Assembly: GCA_963555965.3 (NCBI GenBank)
Contig: OY821634.1
Span: 1,240,001 to 1,304,000, forward strand
Reading direction: 5' to 3'
Source of the DNA: Bin127 sp963555965
Lineage (GTDB): Bacteria > Chloroflexota > Dehalococcoidia > Lucifugimonadales > Lucifugimonadaceae
DNA: 64,000 nt
Made by a program: the position numbers and the translations under genes. Of this stretch, positions 1-9,242 are shown piece by piece. Position 1 is the first letter of the stretch. Every line of letters begins with the position of its first letter. A model generated the notes under the pieces. That model did not search any database and had not been told where the DNA came from. It saw only the letters and a list, made by a program, of their open reading frames with translations.

Positions 1-96
1 GGCGATACGCTGACGATTCCGATTGGAAAATCTAACCGAATTGCGCGAATCGTAAGGCTTGGCGTGCAGAACTACCGGCCTCTGGGCAAGCGCTGA
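1..96 (+). CDS. Possible 3' end of a gene entering from the left
   Basis: An open frame runs from base 1 to a TGA at 94-96 and would encode 31 residues ending NYRPLGKR, with a basic, beta-like composition. Its stop overlaps the 3' end of the minus-strand ftsZ paralogue by about 25 bp, a convergent arrangement seen elsewhere in this window (59761-59778). I do not recognise the protein and the piece is too short to exclude a chance frame. Confidence 0.25.
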   Translation, partial: GDTLTIPIGKSNRIARIVRLGVQNYRPLGKR

Positions 97-1223
97 TACT
101 CGCGTTCCAGCGAGCGATGGGAAGGAGGGATGTTCAAATCGCTACTGTTTTCGAGCGCGGCTTGGGCTTCTTGCACCTGTTTCTCTTCGCCTTCTTGCCC
201 ATCCGCGCCAACATCTGAAGTGTCTTCGAACCCAGTAGCGATGATGGTGATTTTGAGCTCGTTCTCCATCCGTAGATCTTGCGTCGTGCCGAAGATGATT
301 TCGGCATTGGGATGGACCTGTTGTTTGACGATTTCGGAGATCTTACGCACTTCAGCCATCATCAAATCTGGACCGCTAGTGATGTTGAGCAGCACTCCCG
401 TAGCGCCGTTGATGCTCACTTCAAGCAGTGGCGAGTTGAGAACCGACGAAATCGCTGCATCTGTTCGATCGATTCCGTTTCCCTTGCCGATCGCCATCCA
501 AGCCGGACCAGCATCGCGCATCACTGTCCGCAAATCTGCGAAATCCAAGTTAATCTCACCCGGAAGAAGAAGTAACTCGGTAATCGATTGGATCCCCTGG
601 CGTAAAACCTCGTCCGCCATCCGGAACGCCACATCAACAGACGTGTCAGGTGCGGAGACCAGAAGCAATCGCTCGTTCGGAATCACGATCATGGTGTCAA
701 CTTCTTCGGCGAGACGCTTCAACCCCTCTGCTGCCTGCTGTTCACGCTGATAGCCCTCGAAGGGAAACGGCTTTGTCACCACTCCAATAGTCAAGCATCC
801 CAGTTCGCGTTTGGCAATGTTCGCAACAACCGGCGCTCCACCAGTGCCGGTGCCACCACCCATGCCAGCGGCTATGAATACCAGATCGGCACCCCTCAAT
901 ACCTCGCGTATCTCCTCACGGCTATCGAGGAAACACTCGCGTCCGATCTGAGGATTACCACCGACGCCACGCCCACCTGCTACACGGTCCCCGACGCGTA
1001 GCCTTATCGATGCCTCTGTGTGTGCCAAAGCTTGGGCATCAGTGTTTGCAGCGATGTATTCGACGCTCGGAATCCGGCTTCGGTACATCCGCGTAAGCGC
1101 GTTTGAACCACCACCGCCGACGCCTACAACCTTGATGTTGACCGACGGATTACGTCTGCGCCTGATTGACGTTGATAACGATGTTGTCAACTTGACTTGA
1201 TGCGCCCTTCGACACGCGAGCAA
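72..1223 (-). CDS. ftsZ: FtsZ paralogue 1, tubulin-like cell-division GTPase
   Basis: Tubulin-like GTPase that polymerises at midcell into the division ring. Visible motifs are the N-terminal nucleotide loop VGVGGGGSNA (about residues 33-42), the tubulin signature GGGTGTGGAPV (about 121-131) and an intact catalytic T7 loop NLDFADL, so it should hydrolyse GTP. The tail after about residue 335 is short, Glu/Gln-rich and ends in a basic LPRGR, unlike the tail of the second FtsZ at 11075-12193. The gene lies 131 bp after ftsA and is probably co-transcribed with rsmH and ftsA. No ATG is available; TTG at 1223 gives the longest form and a second TTG at 1190 is possible, so the start is uncertain. 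The family assignment is certain. Confidence 0.95.
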   Translation of the reverse strand: MLACRRAHQVKLTTSLSTSIRRRRNPSVNIKVVGVGGGGSNALTRMYRSRIPSVEYIAANTDAQALAHTEASIRLRVGDRVAGGRGVGGNPQIGRECFLDSREEIREVLRGADLVFIAAGMGGGTGTGGAPVVANIAKRELGCLTIGVVTKPFPFEGYQREQQAAEGLKRLAEEVDTMIVIPNERLLLVSAPDTSVDVAFRMADEVLRQGIQSITELLLLPGEINLDFADLRTVMRDAGPAWMAIGKGNGIDRTDAAISSVLNSPLLEVSINGATGVLLNITSGPDLMMAEVRKISEIVKQQVHPNAEIIFGTTQDLRMENELKITIIATGFEDTSDVGADGQEGEEKQVQEAQAALENSSDLNIPPSHRSLEREYQRLPRGR

Positions 1224-1354
1224 TCACCCAATACGCTTACGTGCTAATAGCGTCGCGACACGCGTTTCGTTGCCGCTCAACTTAACTTTACATTTCACAA
1301 CACTAGCTGTTGTGACCAGCGCAAACTGGACACAATCACACGATTCAGCTCTGC

Positions 1355-2662
1355 TTACCGTCCGAGTAGGGAGCGTATCTTTGCGCCAACGCCGGCCGGT
1401 TCACCGTCATCCTCGGCCGAGGCTTCGGCATCTGGGGGCGTGCTGTGCAGTATCGTTATCGGCTTGCGCTCTACGTGGTTGTCAAGATCGATACGGTCTA
1501 GAGCCCGCAGTCCCATGCAAATCGCGCCCGACATTGATGGATCGCTAACATCGTCAGGCAGACTCTTGATACCCGTGGGTTTTCGAACCTCGACTCTGCC
1601 TCGGAGACCCATTGCGACCTTGGCGAATGTGGTGATACCACTCAATTTAGCACCCCCGCCAGTGAAGATCACGGTTAGGAAATCGGTGTCCGGGAGATCC
1701 TCGATTTGAGAAACTCGCGACTTGTACATGGTCATCGTCTCAGCGGCGCGCTCTTTGAGCAAGTTTGAGACTGAGACACGCGTCAGAGAGCGTTCAACAT
1801 CGATGACTCGTTCTGAACCCGTAAGCACCATCGGGTCGATCTCATCGTCGAAACCCACCGCATCGCCGACAAGTGTTCCCGCTGCGAGTTTCACCGCCTC
1901 GGCATTTTCAAACGGCAGTTCGTACGCGTACGCAATGTCATTTGTGAAGTGGAATCCGCCGATCGGCAAAGAGCTGAACATCGCGGCTCTGCCGTGGTTA
2001 TACACAGCGATCTCGGTGTCGCTTCCGCCGATGTCGATCAGGACAACGCCCGCATCGCGCTCATACGCACTCAACAAATACTCTGACTCCGCTACCAGAG
2101 TAGAACCACCGTGGATCGGGGTTACTCCCGCACTTTCAACAGCGTCGAACACGGTGCGGTAATGCTGCATATCCGAGACCACCAGCAGCGCTTCGACTTC
2201 CAAACTTTCGGGGTGCATACCAGTCGGAGGCTTACGGAACTCGGTGGTGCCGTCAACACGGTACGCAGTTGGAGTAGCGTATAAAAGATGGTCTGTCGCC
2301 TCTATCCGTTCGTTGGCAGCCAAACGCACGGCTTGCACGATATCTTCCTCGGTCACACCATCCGCAAAGTCAAATCCACTAACACTTCCCCAACCAGAGT
2401 AGGAATTCACGTGTTTCCCACCAAATCCGACATATGCCTTAGTGAATTTCAGTGAGCACTGGCTCGATACTTCATCAACAGAAGTTCGGACCGCCGCAGT
2501 AGCTTCATTCCGATTCATCACGCCGCCGTCTTGGATCGACTCGCTGGGCAACACGTCGATCGCCAGAATCTCTGGCTCGTTGTAGTTGTCCCGGCGGATA
2601 ACTACGCTACAGACCTTGCTACTCCCAACGTCGATCGCTAGTCGGATATCTTCGTTGTACAT
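1355..2662 (-). CDS. ftsA: FtsA-like actin-fold cell-division protein
   Basis: Actin/Hsp70-fold ATPase that normally tethers FtsZ filaments to the membrane. The N-terminal phosphate-1 motif AIDVGSSKVCSVV (about residues 9-21), the SHS2-type insertion around residues 85-165, the phosphate-2 region VVLIDIGGSDTEIAVY (about 206-221) and the adenosine motif FTGGGAKLSGI (about 334-344) are all visible. Length (435 aa) is normal. The C-terminus ends in AKIRSLLGR, compatible with the amphipathic membrane-targeting helix typical of FtsA. It sits between rsmH (48 bp upstream) and ftsZ, the order expected at the two ends of a division/cell-wall cluster, but everything normally between them is missing. 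Confidence 0.93.
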   Translation of the reverse strand: MYNEDIRLAIDVGSSKVCSVVIRRDNYNEPEILAIDVLPSESIQDGGVMNRNEATAAVRTSVDEVSSQCSLKFTKAYVGFGGKHVNSYSGWGSVSGFDFADGVTEEDIVQAVRLAANERIEATDHLLYATPTAYRVDGTTEFRKPPTGMHPESLEVEALLVVSDMQHYRTVFDAVESAGVTPIHGGSTLVAESEYLLSAYERDAGVVLIDIGGSDTEIAVYNHGRAAMFSSLPIGGFHFTNDIAYAYELPFENAEAVKLAAGTLVGDAVGFDDEIDPMVLTGSERVIDVERSLTRVSVSNLLKERAAETMTMYKSRVSQIEDLPDTDFLTVIFTGGGAKLSGITTFAKVAMGLRGRVEVRKPTGIKSLPDDVSDPSMSGAICMGLRALDRIDLDNHVERKPITILHSTPPDAEASAEDDGEPAGVGAKIRSLLGR

Positions 2663-2709
2663 CTTGGTCGATGCTCCTTCAAACTAGGCATGTTGCAATG
2701 TGGTTGCAT

Positions 2710-3663
2710 TCAGATACGGCTCGTTACTCGAAGTTTGGCGCTACGGCTACGCGGGTTAGCTGACACTTCCGATGGCGCGGGTGTCAGAGCTCCTTTAATT
2801 ACTGGCTTAAGCGTTGGAGTGTGGTTGCATGTGCAGAAGGGTGACTGTCGCTCCTGTGAATCGCAGATACAGTCCGACGCCTCGGCGCGAAAGAAGTTTT
2901 TCACTATTCGGTCTTCTAATGAATGGTACGAAATCACCACTATCCTTCCACCTATTCCCGTTACATTCACTGCCTGTTTTAGACCAGATTCCAACGCAAT
3001 CATCTCATCATTGACAGCGATCCTCAAAGCCTGGAAAGTCTGCGTCGCTGAATGGATACCTCTACGACCGCGCGGCTTAACCGACGAAACGATGTCAGCA
3101 AGTTGCAATGAATTTCTGACCGGACGATTCTCTACTATCGCCGATGCAATGCGACGCGATGCTCGTTCGTCACCGTAGCGATAGATAATGTCTCCAAGTT
3201 CGCGCTCCGAGTAGTTGTTCACTATCTCGTTCGCGTCAAGGCCGCCATTGGTCGAAAACCGCATGTCGAGTGGATCGGAACGGCGGAAGGAAAAACCGCG
3301 CGCCTCGCGGTCCAATTGCAAGGACGACACGCCTAGATCCATCAACACCCCGTGAACTGGAGAGAACCCGTATCGCGTTGCAACGGACTGCATCTCTGCA
3401 AAGTTCTCATTCACTATTCGTACCAGCGATCCAAATTCTTCGAGGCGTTTTTGGGATGATGCCACTGCTTCTGGATCCGCATCAATGCCGATCAACTGCC
3501 CGCCCGGCGACCCTGCGTGCAGTATTGCCTTAGCGTGTCCCCCTTCACCCAACGTCGCGTCGATGTAACGGCCGCCAGGAATTACTTGCAAGGCGTCCAA
3601 AACCTCGGATAGCATCACGGGTTCGTGAAACTCAGGGTGATTTCCTGACTGGTTACCGCTCAT
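2710..3663 (-). CDS. rsmH: 16S rRNA (cytosine-1402-N4) methyltransferase RsmH
   Basis: SAM-dependent methyltransferase that N4-methylates C1402 in the decoding centre of 16S rRNA. The family N-terminus HEPVMLSEVLDAL, the SAM-binding YIDATLGEGGHA and the downstream DLGVSSLQLD and RGFSFR segments are clear, as is the C-terminal NPRSRSAKLRV. The ATG at 3663 (MSGNQ) fits the family start; a longer frame to 3777 adds 38 residues with no family resemblance. It is the first gene of the rsmH-ftsA-ftsZ run. mraZ, usually just upstream, is absent, and the gene is divergent from mogA. Confidence 0.95.
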   Translation of the reverse strand: MSGNQSGNHPEFHEPVMLSEVLDALQVIPGGRYIDATLGEGGHAKAILHAGSPGGQLIGIDADPEAVASSQKRLEEFGSLVRIVNENFAEMQSVATRYGFSPVHGVLMDLGVSSLQLDREARGFSFRRSDPLDMRFSTNGGLDANEIVNNYSERELGDIIYRYGDERASRRIASAIVENRPVRNSLQLADIVSSVKPRGRRGIHSATQTFQALRIAVNDEMIALESGLKQAVNVTGIGGRIVVISYHSLEDRIVKNFFRAEASDCICDSQERQSPFCTCNHTPTLKPVIKGALTPAPSEVSANPRSRSAKLRVTSRI

Positions 3664-3906
3664 TTCAGTCACGGTCAATTGGCGATTTGCAACCATTCGG
3701 CTGCATCGCATTAGGCCACACGACAGCCTAGATTCGATCTCCGTACCCAATCCAGTGCCACGATCTGGGACGCTCAATCCGATTGGGATTCACTCTTGCT
3801 TCAAAATTCTAGGTTTCGGTTTTGATCGGATTCCACACGCGCGGTCGCGTTTAGGTAGCAATATCATCATGTGTAGAGTGTGCAGACCAATCGCGACTTT
3901 GACCTC

Positions 3907-4428
3907 ATGGCAAAAGGCATACGATACGCAGTGCTGACAAGCAGCGATTCCGGGTATGCCGGAGAACGTCAAGACATCGGCGGTGACGCGGTTGTAGAGG
4001 CGATGAACATGCAGGGGCACATACTGATGCAACGGTCTTTGGAACCCGATGAAGAAGGTAGACTGAAAATCCGTTTGCTAGAGTGGGCGAACGAACCGAC
4101 AATCGACCTTATATTGACGACCGGCGGAACCGGACTTGGTCAGCGCGACGTGATGCCCGAAGTCACTCTCTCTGCGATTGAATATCAAGTGCCGGGTATC
4201 GCAGAAGCGATGCGGGCTGATTCGTTGAAGATAACCAATATGGCGATGCTCTCGCGCGCGGTCGCTGGAGTTGCTAATCGGACGTTGATCATTAACTTGC
4301 CAGGCAATCCTAAAGGTGCTGTTGAAACCCTCGAAGTCGTTTTGCCGGTGCTGCCTCACGCTGTGGAAATCATCCGCGATACTCACCGGGGGGATCATCC
4401 GATCCATCCTGGTGCTCATTCCCATTAA
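3907..4428 (+). CDS. mogA: MogA/MoaB-type molybdenum-cofactor protein
   Basis: MoCF-domain protein of about 173 aa, predicted to adenylylate molybdopterin (MogA) or act as the related MoaB. Visible motifs are the N-terminal strand YAVLTSSDS, the nucleotide/pterin-binding TTGGTGLGQRDVMPE, and INLPGNPKGAVETL near the C-terminus. The ATG at 3907 is preferred; an upstream ATG-less extension adds nine poor residues. The gene lies 18 bp upstream of trmD and probably shares its transcript. No other Moco genes are nearby. MogA and MoaB cannot be separated from sequence alone. Confidence 0.88.
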   Translation: MAKGIRYAVLTSSDSGYAGERQDIGGDAVVEAMNMQGHILMQRSLEPDEEGRLKIRLLEWANEPTIDLILTTGGTGLGQRDVMPEVTLSAIEYQVPGIAEAMRADSLKITNMAMLSRAVAGVANRTLIINLPGNPKGAVETLEVVLPVLPHAVEIIRDTHRGDHPIHPGAHSH

Positions 4429-4446
4429 CCCACTCGCTGAACTGAC

Positions 4447-5160
4447 GTGAAGTTCCATGTAGTAACGCTTTTCCCTGAGATGTTTGATGGTCCGATGTCG
4501 TCAAGCATCATTGGGCGCGCGGTGCGGGATGGAAAGATCGAGTTGGAATATGTCAATCCGCGTGACTTCACTACCGACAAACATCACAGCGTCGATGCTC
4601 CACCGTACGGCGGCGGGCCGGGCATGGTGATGATGCCAGCCCCGCTCACAGAAGCGGTAGATTCCATCAACTGTAGATATCGATCTACTACGCTTCCGAC
4701 GACGATATTGATGTCGCCGCAGGGTAGTCCGATGACGCATGAAATGGCGCAAAAGTTCGCTCAGATCGATGCTTTAACGCTGGTATGTGGGCACTATGAA
4801 GGGGTTGATGAGCGTTTCATCGAAGACTGCGTAGACATTGAGGTAAGTGTTGGCGATTTCGTCATGACGGGTGGGGAGATACCAGCAATGGCGGTAATCG
4901 ACTCTGTTGCGCGACTAGTCCCTGGAGTGTTGGGTGATGCGGAATCCGCTAAGAGCGAATCGTTCTCCAATGAGGGCGGTGGATTGCTGGAAGGTCCGGT
5001 TTACACTCGGCCTGCGGAGTTCCGAGGACGGCGGGTTCCTGAGGTGCTGCTGAACGGCAACCGCCACGAAGTCGAACGTTATCGCAAGAGAATCGCTGCT
5101 GAACGCACAATGGCTCGGCGGCCCGATTTGATGCAAGGTTGGGGACCTGAGGCGGAATAA
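4447..5160 (+). CDS. trmD: tRNA (guanine-37-N1)-methyltransferase TrmD
   Basis: SPOUT-class enzyme that methylates G37 next to the anticodon and prevents frameshifting. The trefoil-knot SAM site is visible as VCGHYEGVDERFIE (about residues 115-128) and VGDFVMTGGEIPAM (about 137-150). The N-terminus MKFHVVTLFPEMF and the C-terminal RRPDL are family hallmarks and the length (237 aa) is normal. The start codon is GTG at 4447. It follows mogA and is convergent with birA. The usual ribosomal neighbours (rpsP, rimM, rplS) are absent. Confidence 0.96.
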   Translation: MKFHVVTLFPEMFDGPMSSSIIGRAVRDGKIELEYVNPRDFTTDKHHSVDAPPYGGGPGMVMMPAPLTEAVDSINCRYRSTTLPTTILMSPQGSPMTHEMAQKFAQIDALTLVCGHYEGVDERFIEDCVDIEVSVGDFVMTGGEIPAMAVIDSVARLVPGVLGDAESAKSESFSNEGGGLLEGPVYTRPAEFRGRRVPEVLLNGNRHEVERYRKRIAAERTMARRPDLMQGWGPEAE

Positions 5161-5227
5161 ATCTCAAGGGTTTGAGCTGTGATTGGGGATGATTGCGGTG
5201 ATTTCCCCCTCCCTCCCACCCTTCTGG

Positions 5228-5247
5228 ATTCCGGCTTTCGCCGGAAT
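5228..5247. repeat. Palindromic repeat, possible bidirectional terminator
   Basis: A perfect 8-bp inverted repeat ATTCCGGC/GCCGGAAT with a TTTC loop, followed by GAC-GGGGG. It lies between the convergent trmD and birA genes, where a shared terminator would be useful. The same style of element (CATTCCCGCG...GCGGAATCCC) recurs around 27915-27995, so it appears to be a dispersed repeat rather than a dedicated terminator. Confidence 0.6.
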
Positions 5248-5324
5248 GACGGGGGAGAGGCGCGGAATAACGGGAGGGGGTATCCCTCTTCGCGGAACGC
5301 TAGGGGGTCATGGAGAATCCTGCG

Positions 5325-6164
5325 TTAGGGGATGTGGCTATGCGTTCTTGTTGTTACTTCGCCGCTTGCTACGGCTCTTAGCGTTCCTCCTGATTCACGT
5401 ATCAGTAGTCGTCCGAATTCGTCGATGTCTTCCGCGATGCCCGAAATTACTTCGTCGTCGGCATTTTCGTTTTGTGTTGGGATTGATACTGCGACTTGTG
5501 ACCCTATGGTTGCCAACCGGTCTCGCCACTCGGGCATGATGGACTCACCTTTATCAATGGCGGTGTAAAGCTCGTTGAGCTTTGCCAATAGCACGGACAG
5601 TACGTCGACGCGATTGATGGCTTGATTCGGGTTAGTGAGTTCACGGATGCTGGTGGCCTGGTAAGTCCTGTATGCATCTTTTGCAGGTCGCGAATTTACA
5701 TTCAGTCCGATTCCCAATATGCCCGCGAAGTTTTCTCCGATCATTGAACCTTCGGCGATGACACCGCATATCTTCCTGCCGTCTACCAATACGTCATTGG
5801 GCCACTTGATTGTCGCGGCTGAATCTGTCAAAGCTTCGACTCCCAATGCGGCGGCTAACGATGCCATGATGGTCAACTGTGGGGTGATCGATGGTCTTGG
5901 GCACACGATGAGCGAAAGCAGTATGTCTTTGCCGGGGGTTGAATCCCACGATCTTCCGAAGCGTCCTCGTCCTCTGGTTTGTTGGTCGGCAATGATGACC
6001 GTTCCGTGTAACTCCACGATATCCTCAGCAAGTTTCACCAATTCTCGTGCGTCTTGCATGGTCGAAGAGGTTTTTCGAATATGTACAATGCTTCTCCCGA
6101 TGCGTCCTCGGAACGGTGTTTGCAAGGAGTCGAAACTCGGCATTCCTGTGGTGTTGTCCAACAT
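5325..6164 (-). CDS. birA: Biotin--protein ligase (BirA catalytic type)
   Basis: Activates biotin as biotinyl-AMP and transfers it to the acceptor lysine of biotin carboxylases. It shows the family segments TSSTMQDARE, the biotin loop QTRGRGRFGRSWDS (about residues 61-74), TIKWPNDVLVDGRKICG with the catalytic lysine (about 118-134) and GIGLNVN. There is no N-terminal winged-helix domain, so this is a monofunctional ligase and not a biotin repressor. The ATG at 6164 gives 279 aa. It is convergent with trmD; the small SH3-like C-terminal domain is present. Confidence 0.93.
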   Translation of the reverse strand: MLDNTTGMPSFDSLQTPFRGRIGRSIVHIRKTSSTMQDARELVKLAEDIVELHGTVIIADQQTRGRGRFGRSWDSTPGKDILLSLIVCPRPSITPQLTIMASLAAALGVEALTDSAATIKWPNDVLVDGRKICGVIAEGSMIGENFAGILGIGLNVNSRPAKDAYRTYQATSIRELTNPNQAINRVDVLSVLLAKLNELYTAIDKGESIMPEWRDRLATIGSQVAVSIPTQNENADDEVISGIAEDIDEFGRLLIRESGGTLRAVASGEVTTRTHSHIP

Positions 6165-6249
6165 TGCGGTTCGGATGTGATTGTATTGTTGATTCTCATG
6201 CCTTATCGGTCTGATGGGATACTTACGAGCTTGTATAACGGGCTTAACG

Positions 6250-7455
6250 ATGGAAATACGTCAAGTTAGAGACGAAGAGTTCTTCCAGTGGCGCATCGCT
6301 GTCAGGGGCAGTCTCGGCGACCACACAAACCGCGAAAGTACCGCATTCATGCGCGCTCACCGCGTCGAGATCGACCGGTTGCTCGTGTGCATGGATAGCG
6401 ACACAATGGCAGGTTCCGGAGGCGCAGACTCATTCGATATGACCTTGCCCGGCGGAGCTCAGGTACCTGTCGCGGGCGTCGCTTACATCACCACGGCTCC
6501 GACGCATCGCCGTCGCGGCGTCCAACGCAGCATCATGAAGCGTATTCATGACGACGCGCGCGAACGCGGCGATGTGGCTTCGATCCTCTGGGCTAGTCAA
6601 AGCCTCCTTTACGGCCGATACGGCTATGGCAACTCCATACCGGCCCACAATTGGCACATCGACGTTCGCCACACCGGTTACGATCATGCGCCCGAATGGT
6701 CCGGCCACTACGTAAAACTTGAACGCGACGAAGCTATACCGCTGATGACCGAAGCCTATGAACGCACGCGTCTACACCGTACCGGGATGATCACTCGAAC
6801 CGCGAAGCGTTGGCTGTACGAAATCCATCCGGTCGAAACCAAGGACGAATTCTTTGTCATCTACAAAGAGGGCGACGACGCGTTGGCGTACGCCCGGTAC
6901 ACCATGCAATTCGATCCGCACGACGAGTTCAGGGGCACTATGTATGTCGTAGAAGCCGTCGCCGCCACTGATGCCGCCCACGCTGGATTGTGGCGTTTCT
7001 TACTCGACCAAGAGCTGGTCCACGAAGTAATAGCTTATGCACGACCTGTCGACGATCCGCTCGTCTGGATGCTCGCCGAACCGCGGCGGTTGCGACGCAC
7101 ACTCACCGATGCCATATGGATGAAGTTCCTTGACATCCCGGCGATGTTAGAGAAACGCACTTACCCCGTCGAGGACTCGCTGGTCATCCAAGTAACGGAC
7201 GCTGAAACCAAAGAGACGCGGAATCTCGCAGTCGAGTTTGGCACTGACGGCGCGACTTGCCGAGATACGAACACGGCTCCAGACCTTGTCATGAACGAGG
7301 CTGAACTCGCCGCCATGTACGCCGGCACCGTCGAATGCTCGATGCTAGCGAATATCGGATTGATTGAAGTGTCAGCGCGGACACCAAACGCCGCATTACG
7401 CGCCGACGCTATCTTCCGAACTTCCCCCGCGGGCTGGAACCCCTATCACTTCTGA
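6250..7455 (+). CDS. Eis-like GNAT N-acetyltransferase (copy 1)
   Basis: Protein of about 401 aa with the three-part layout of the Eis family. An N-terminal GNAT domain (GVAYITTAPTHRRRGVQRSIM is the acetyl-CoA loop region, followed by ASQSLLYGRYGYG), a central degenerate GNAT domain, and a C-terminal SCP2-like domain from about residue 300 are visible. Family members acetylate amines, including aminoglycosides in some bacteria; the substrate here is unknown. The ATG at 6250 (MEIRQVRD) matches the family start. A second Eis-like gene follows 21 bp later in the same direction, and the two are clearly diverged paralogues. Confidence 0.85.
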   Translation: MEIRQVRDEEFFQWRIAVRGSLGDHTNRESTAFMRAHRVEIDRLLVCMDSDTMAGSGGADSFDMTLPGGAQVPVAGVAYITTAPTHRRRGVQRSIMKRIHDDARERGDVASILWASQSLLYGRYGYGNSIPAHNWHIDVRHTGYDHAPEWSGHYVKLERDEAIPLMTEAYERTRLHRTGMITRTAKRWLYEIHPVETKDEFFVIYKEGDDALAYARYTMQFDPHDEFRGTMYVVEAVAATDAAHAGLWRFLLDQELVHEVIAYARPVDDPLVWMLAEPRRLRRTLTDAIWMKFLDIPAMLEKRTYPVEDSLVIQVTDAETKETRNLAVEFGTDGATCRDTNTAPDLVMNEAELAAMYAGTVECSMLANIGLIEVSARTPNAALRADAIFRTSPAGWNPYHF

Positions 7456-7476
7456 TCCGACCGAGGCGCTTCTAGA

Positions 7477-8733
7477 TTGAATTCAAAAACGAACAGACTC
7501 AAGGGCATCGAGTTTCGCGAAGGGCGTGAACAAGAACGTTTCGCCTTCTTGAAAACGATGCATCGAGGGTTCAGCGGGCACTTCAACGCCGATCCGGGGA
7601 GGCTGGAGTACAACAAGGCCGGTTGGGCTCCAATGTCAAACTCAGTCTGCGCGTTCGACGGCAACGAAATTGTGGGCACTACAAGCTGGGTAGGGTTCCA
7701 GTTGACCGTTCCCGGGGGAAAGATGGAATTTATGGGAGTCACCGACGTGACAGTGGCTGCCACTCACACCAGACGTGGCATCATGCGGGAAATGATGCGT
7801 CGCGTACTCGTGAAAGGTCGCGACGCTGGTCAGCACACAGCCGGGCTGTGGGCTAGTGAGAGCAATATTTACGGGCGATTCGGGTACGGAATGTCTGGCG
7901 AGGTTCACATCGCCAAGATCGATACGCGCGACTCACGGTTTCGGGTAATGCCCAAGACAACAGGCGAAGTCCGTTTTGCGGATCACGTTAAGATGCGACA
8001 GGTCGCGCCTGTTCTCTGGCAAAAATCTGCTGACAGGCACATTGGAATGATGCTAAGGCCGGATGCTGAATGGGACTGGATCTATGACGCACAACGGATA
8101 CGTCGATTGCGAGATCGCAGGCCGTTCCATGTGACTTATGCCGAAGACGGAGAGCACCTCGGCTACGCGACCTATCGCATCCAACATCGAGACGACGATT
8201 TGCATTCGACTAATTTGGTGCGGGTAGATGAACTGATAGCGGCCACGGCTTCTGCAGAAGCCGCGCTTTGGCGTTTCCTACTCGACATTGACTTGGCAAC
8301 CGAACTAGTCGATAACCACCACCCTAAGAAATCCAACCTGCTATGGTTGCTCGCCGACCCTCGCAAACTCTCGCTTACGCCTTACGACTCGGTTTGGATA
8401 CGAATCTTAGATCCCGTGAAGTCTTTAACCTCAAGGACTTACTCCTCGGATGGTGAGGTGGCTATCAAAGTCGTCGACAAGTTCTGCCCATGGACGGAAG
8501 GCGTATACCTTCTGACAGCTGATGAATACGGCAACGCGACGTGCGTGTCAACCGATCGCGCTCCAGACATCACGATGTCGGTTGCTGCACTAGGTTCGAT
8601 CTACATGGGAGCGATGCAACTGTCGGATATTGCCCGCGCAGGTGGGATAACCGAACACAAATCGGGTTCGGTTGCACATATTGATAGGATGTTCACCATA
8701 AGCGGAGTTCATAGCTTCCTACCGGATTTCTAG
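7477..8733 (+). CDS. Eis-like GNAT N-acetyltransferase (copy 2)
   Basis: Second Eis-family protein, 418 aa, parallel in layout to the gene just upstream: GNAT core with VTVAATHTRRGIMREMM and ASESNIYGRFGYG, a central GNAT-like part, and a C-terminal SCP2-like domain with PDITMSVAALGSIYMG. The start is TTG at 7477 with a GAGG about ten bases upstream; no ATG lies near. The C-terminus ends in a free carboxylate (SFLPDF), as copy 1 ends in YHF; in Eis enzymes the C-terminus reaches the active site. The pair is probably co-transcribed with the two small genes that follow. Confidence 0.85.
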   Translation: MNSKTNRLKGIEFREGREQERFAFLKTMHRGFSGHFNADPGRLEYNKAGWAPMSNSVCAFDGNEIVGTTSWVGFQLTVPGGKMEFMGVTDVTVAATHTRRGIMREMMRRVLVKGRDAGQHTAGLWASESNIYGRFGYGMSGEVHIAKIDTRDSRFRVMPKTTGEVRFADHVKMRQVAPVLWQKSADRHIGMMLRPDAEWDWIYDAQRIRRLRDRRPFHVTYAEDGEHLGYATYRIQHRDDDLHSTNLVRVDELIAATASAEAALWRFLLDIDLATELVDNHHPKKSNLLWLLADPRKLSLTPYDSVWIRILDPVKSLTSRTYSSDGEVAIKVVDKFCPWTEGVYLLTADEYGNATCVSTDRAPDITMSVAALGSIYMGAMQLSDIARAGGITEHKSGSVAHIDRMFTISGVHSFLPDF

Positions 8734-8747
8734 GTCAAAGATACCCG

Positions 8748-9212
8748 ATGTCGCTCTTCACGCCAGCCCATCTCGGAAAGTGGGAAAGCCTGTACAGGCG
8801 GTTGCTGGAAGGCGATTCGTTGCCTCTGACAGAAGATGCGGTTTGGATGTTGGGACGGAAAACGGGTGTAATTGCGGTGATGCATGAGGATGAAGCGATT
8901 TACATCGAAGCCACAAAAGACATAGGGAGAACGATCAGCGAGTATCTGAGCGGTGGTAGCAACTGCGATTTCCGTGCTAAGATCGGGATCGTCGAACTAG
9001 GCGCATCACCCAGAACAGCGATAGAAAGATCGCGCAAAGGGCCGTTGGCGGAACGCATCGACAAATTGCTGCCTCAGTATCGATTCTCGGCTGTTCCTGC
9101 CACCGAAGCGTTAGCAGACCGTCTTGCTGCTGCCTTTACGATAATCGCGGATCCAAGACTCAACGGACCTACAGCACAAGCGAATGCCGTTATCGACGCG
9201 TTGCCGCGTTGA
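8748..9212 (+). CDS. Unknown 154-aa protein, faintly GIY-YIG-like
   Basis: I do not firmly recognise this protein. It starts at ATG 8748, 14 bp after the second Eis-like gene, and is soluble with no signal peptide. The segment TGVIAVMHEDEAIYIEATKD (about residues 42-61) followed by a helix and FRAKIGIVELG has the spacing of a GIY-YIG fold, and the later IADPRLNGP resembles the asparagine motif of such proteins. The hallmark residues are replaced (GVI for GIY, YIE for YIG), so it would be catalytically dead if related. Treat as hypothetical. Confidence 0.6.
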   Translation: MSLFTPAHLGKWESLYRRLLEGDSLPLTEDAVWMLGRKTGVIAVMHEDEAIYIEATKDIGRTISEYLSGGSNCDFRAKIGIVELGASPRTAIERSRKGPLAERIDKLLPQYRFSAVPATEALADRLAAAFTIIADPRLNGPTAQANAVIDALPR

Positions 9213-9242
9213 TGATAACGCGCGTTTGGCTGACAACACCGA

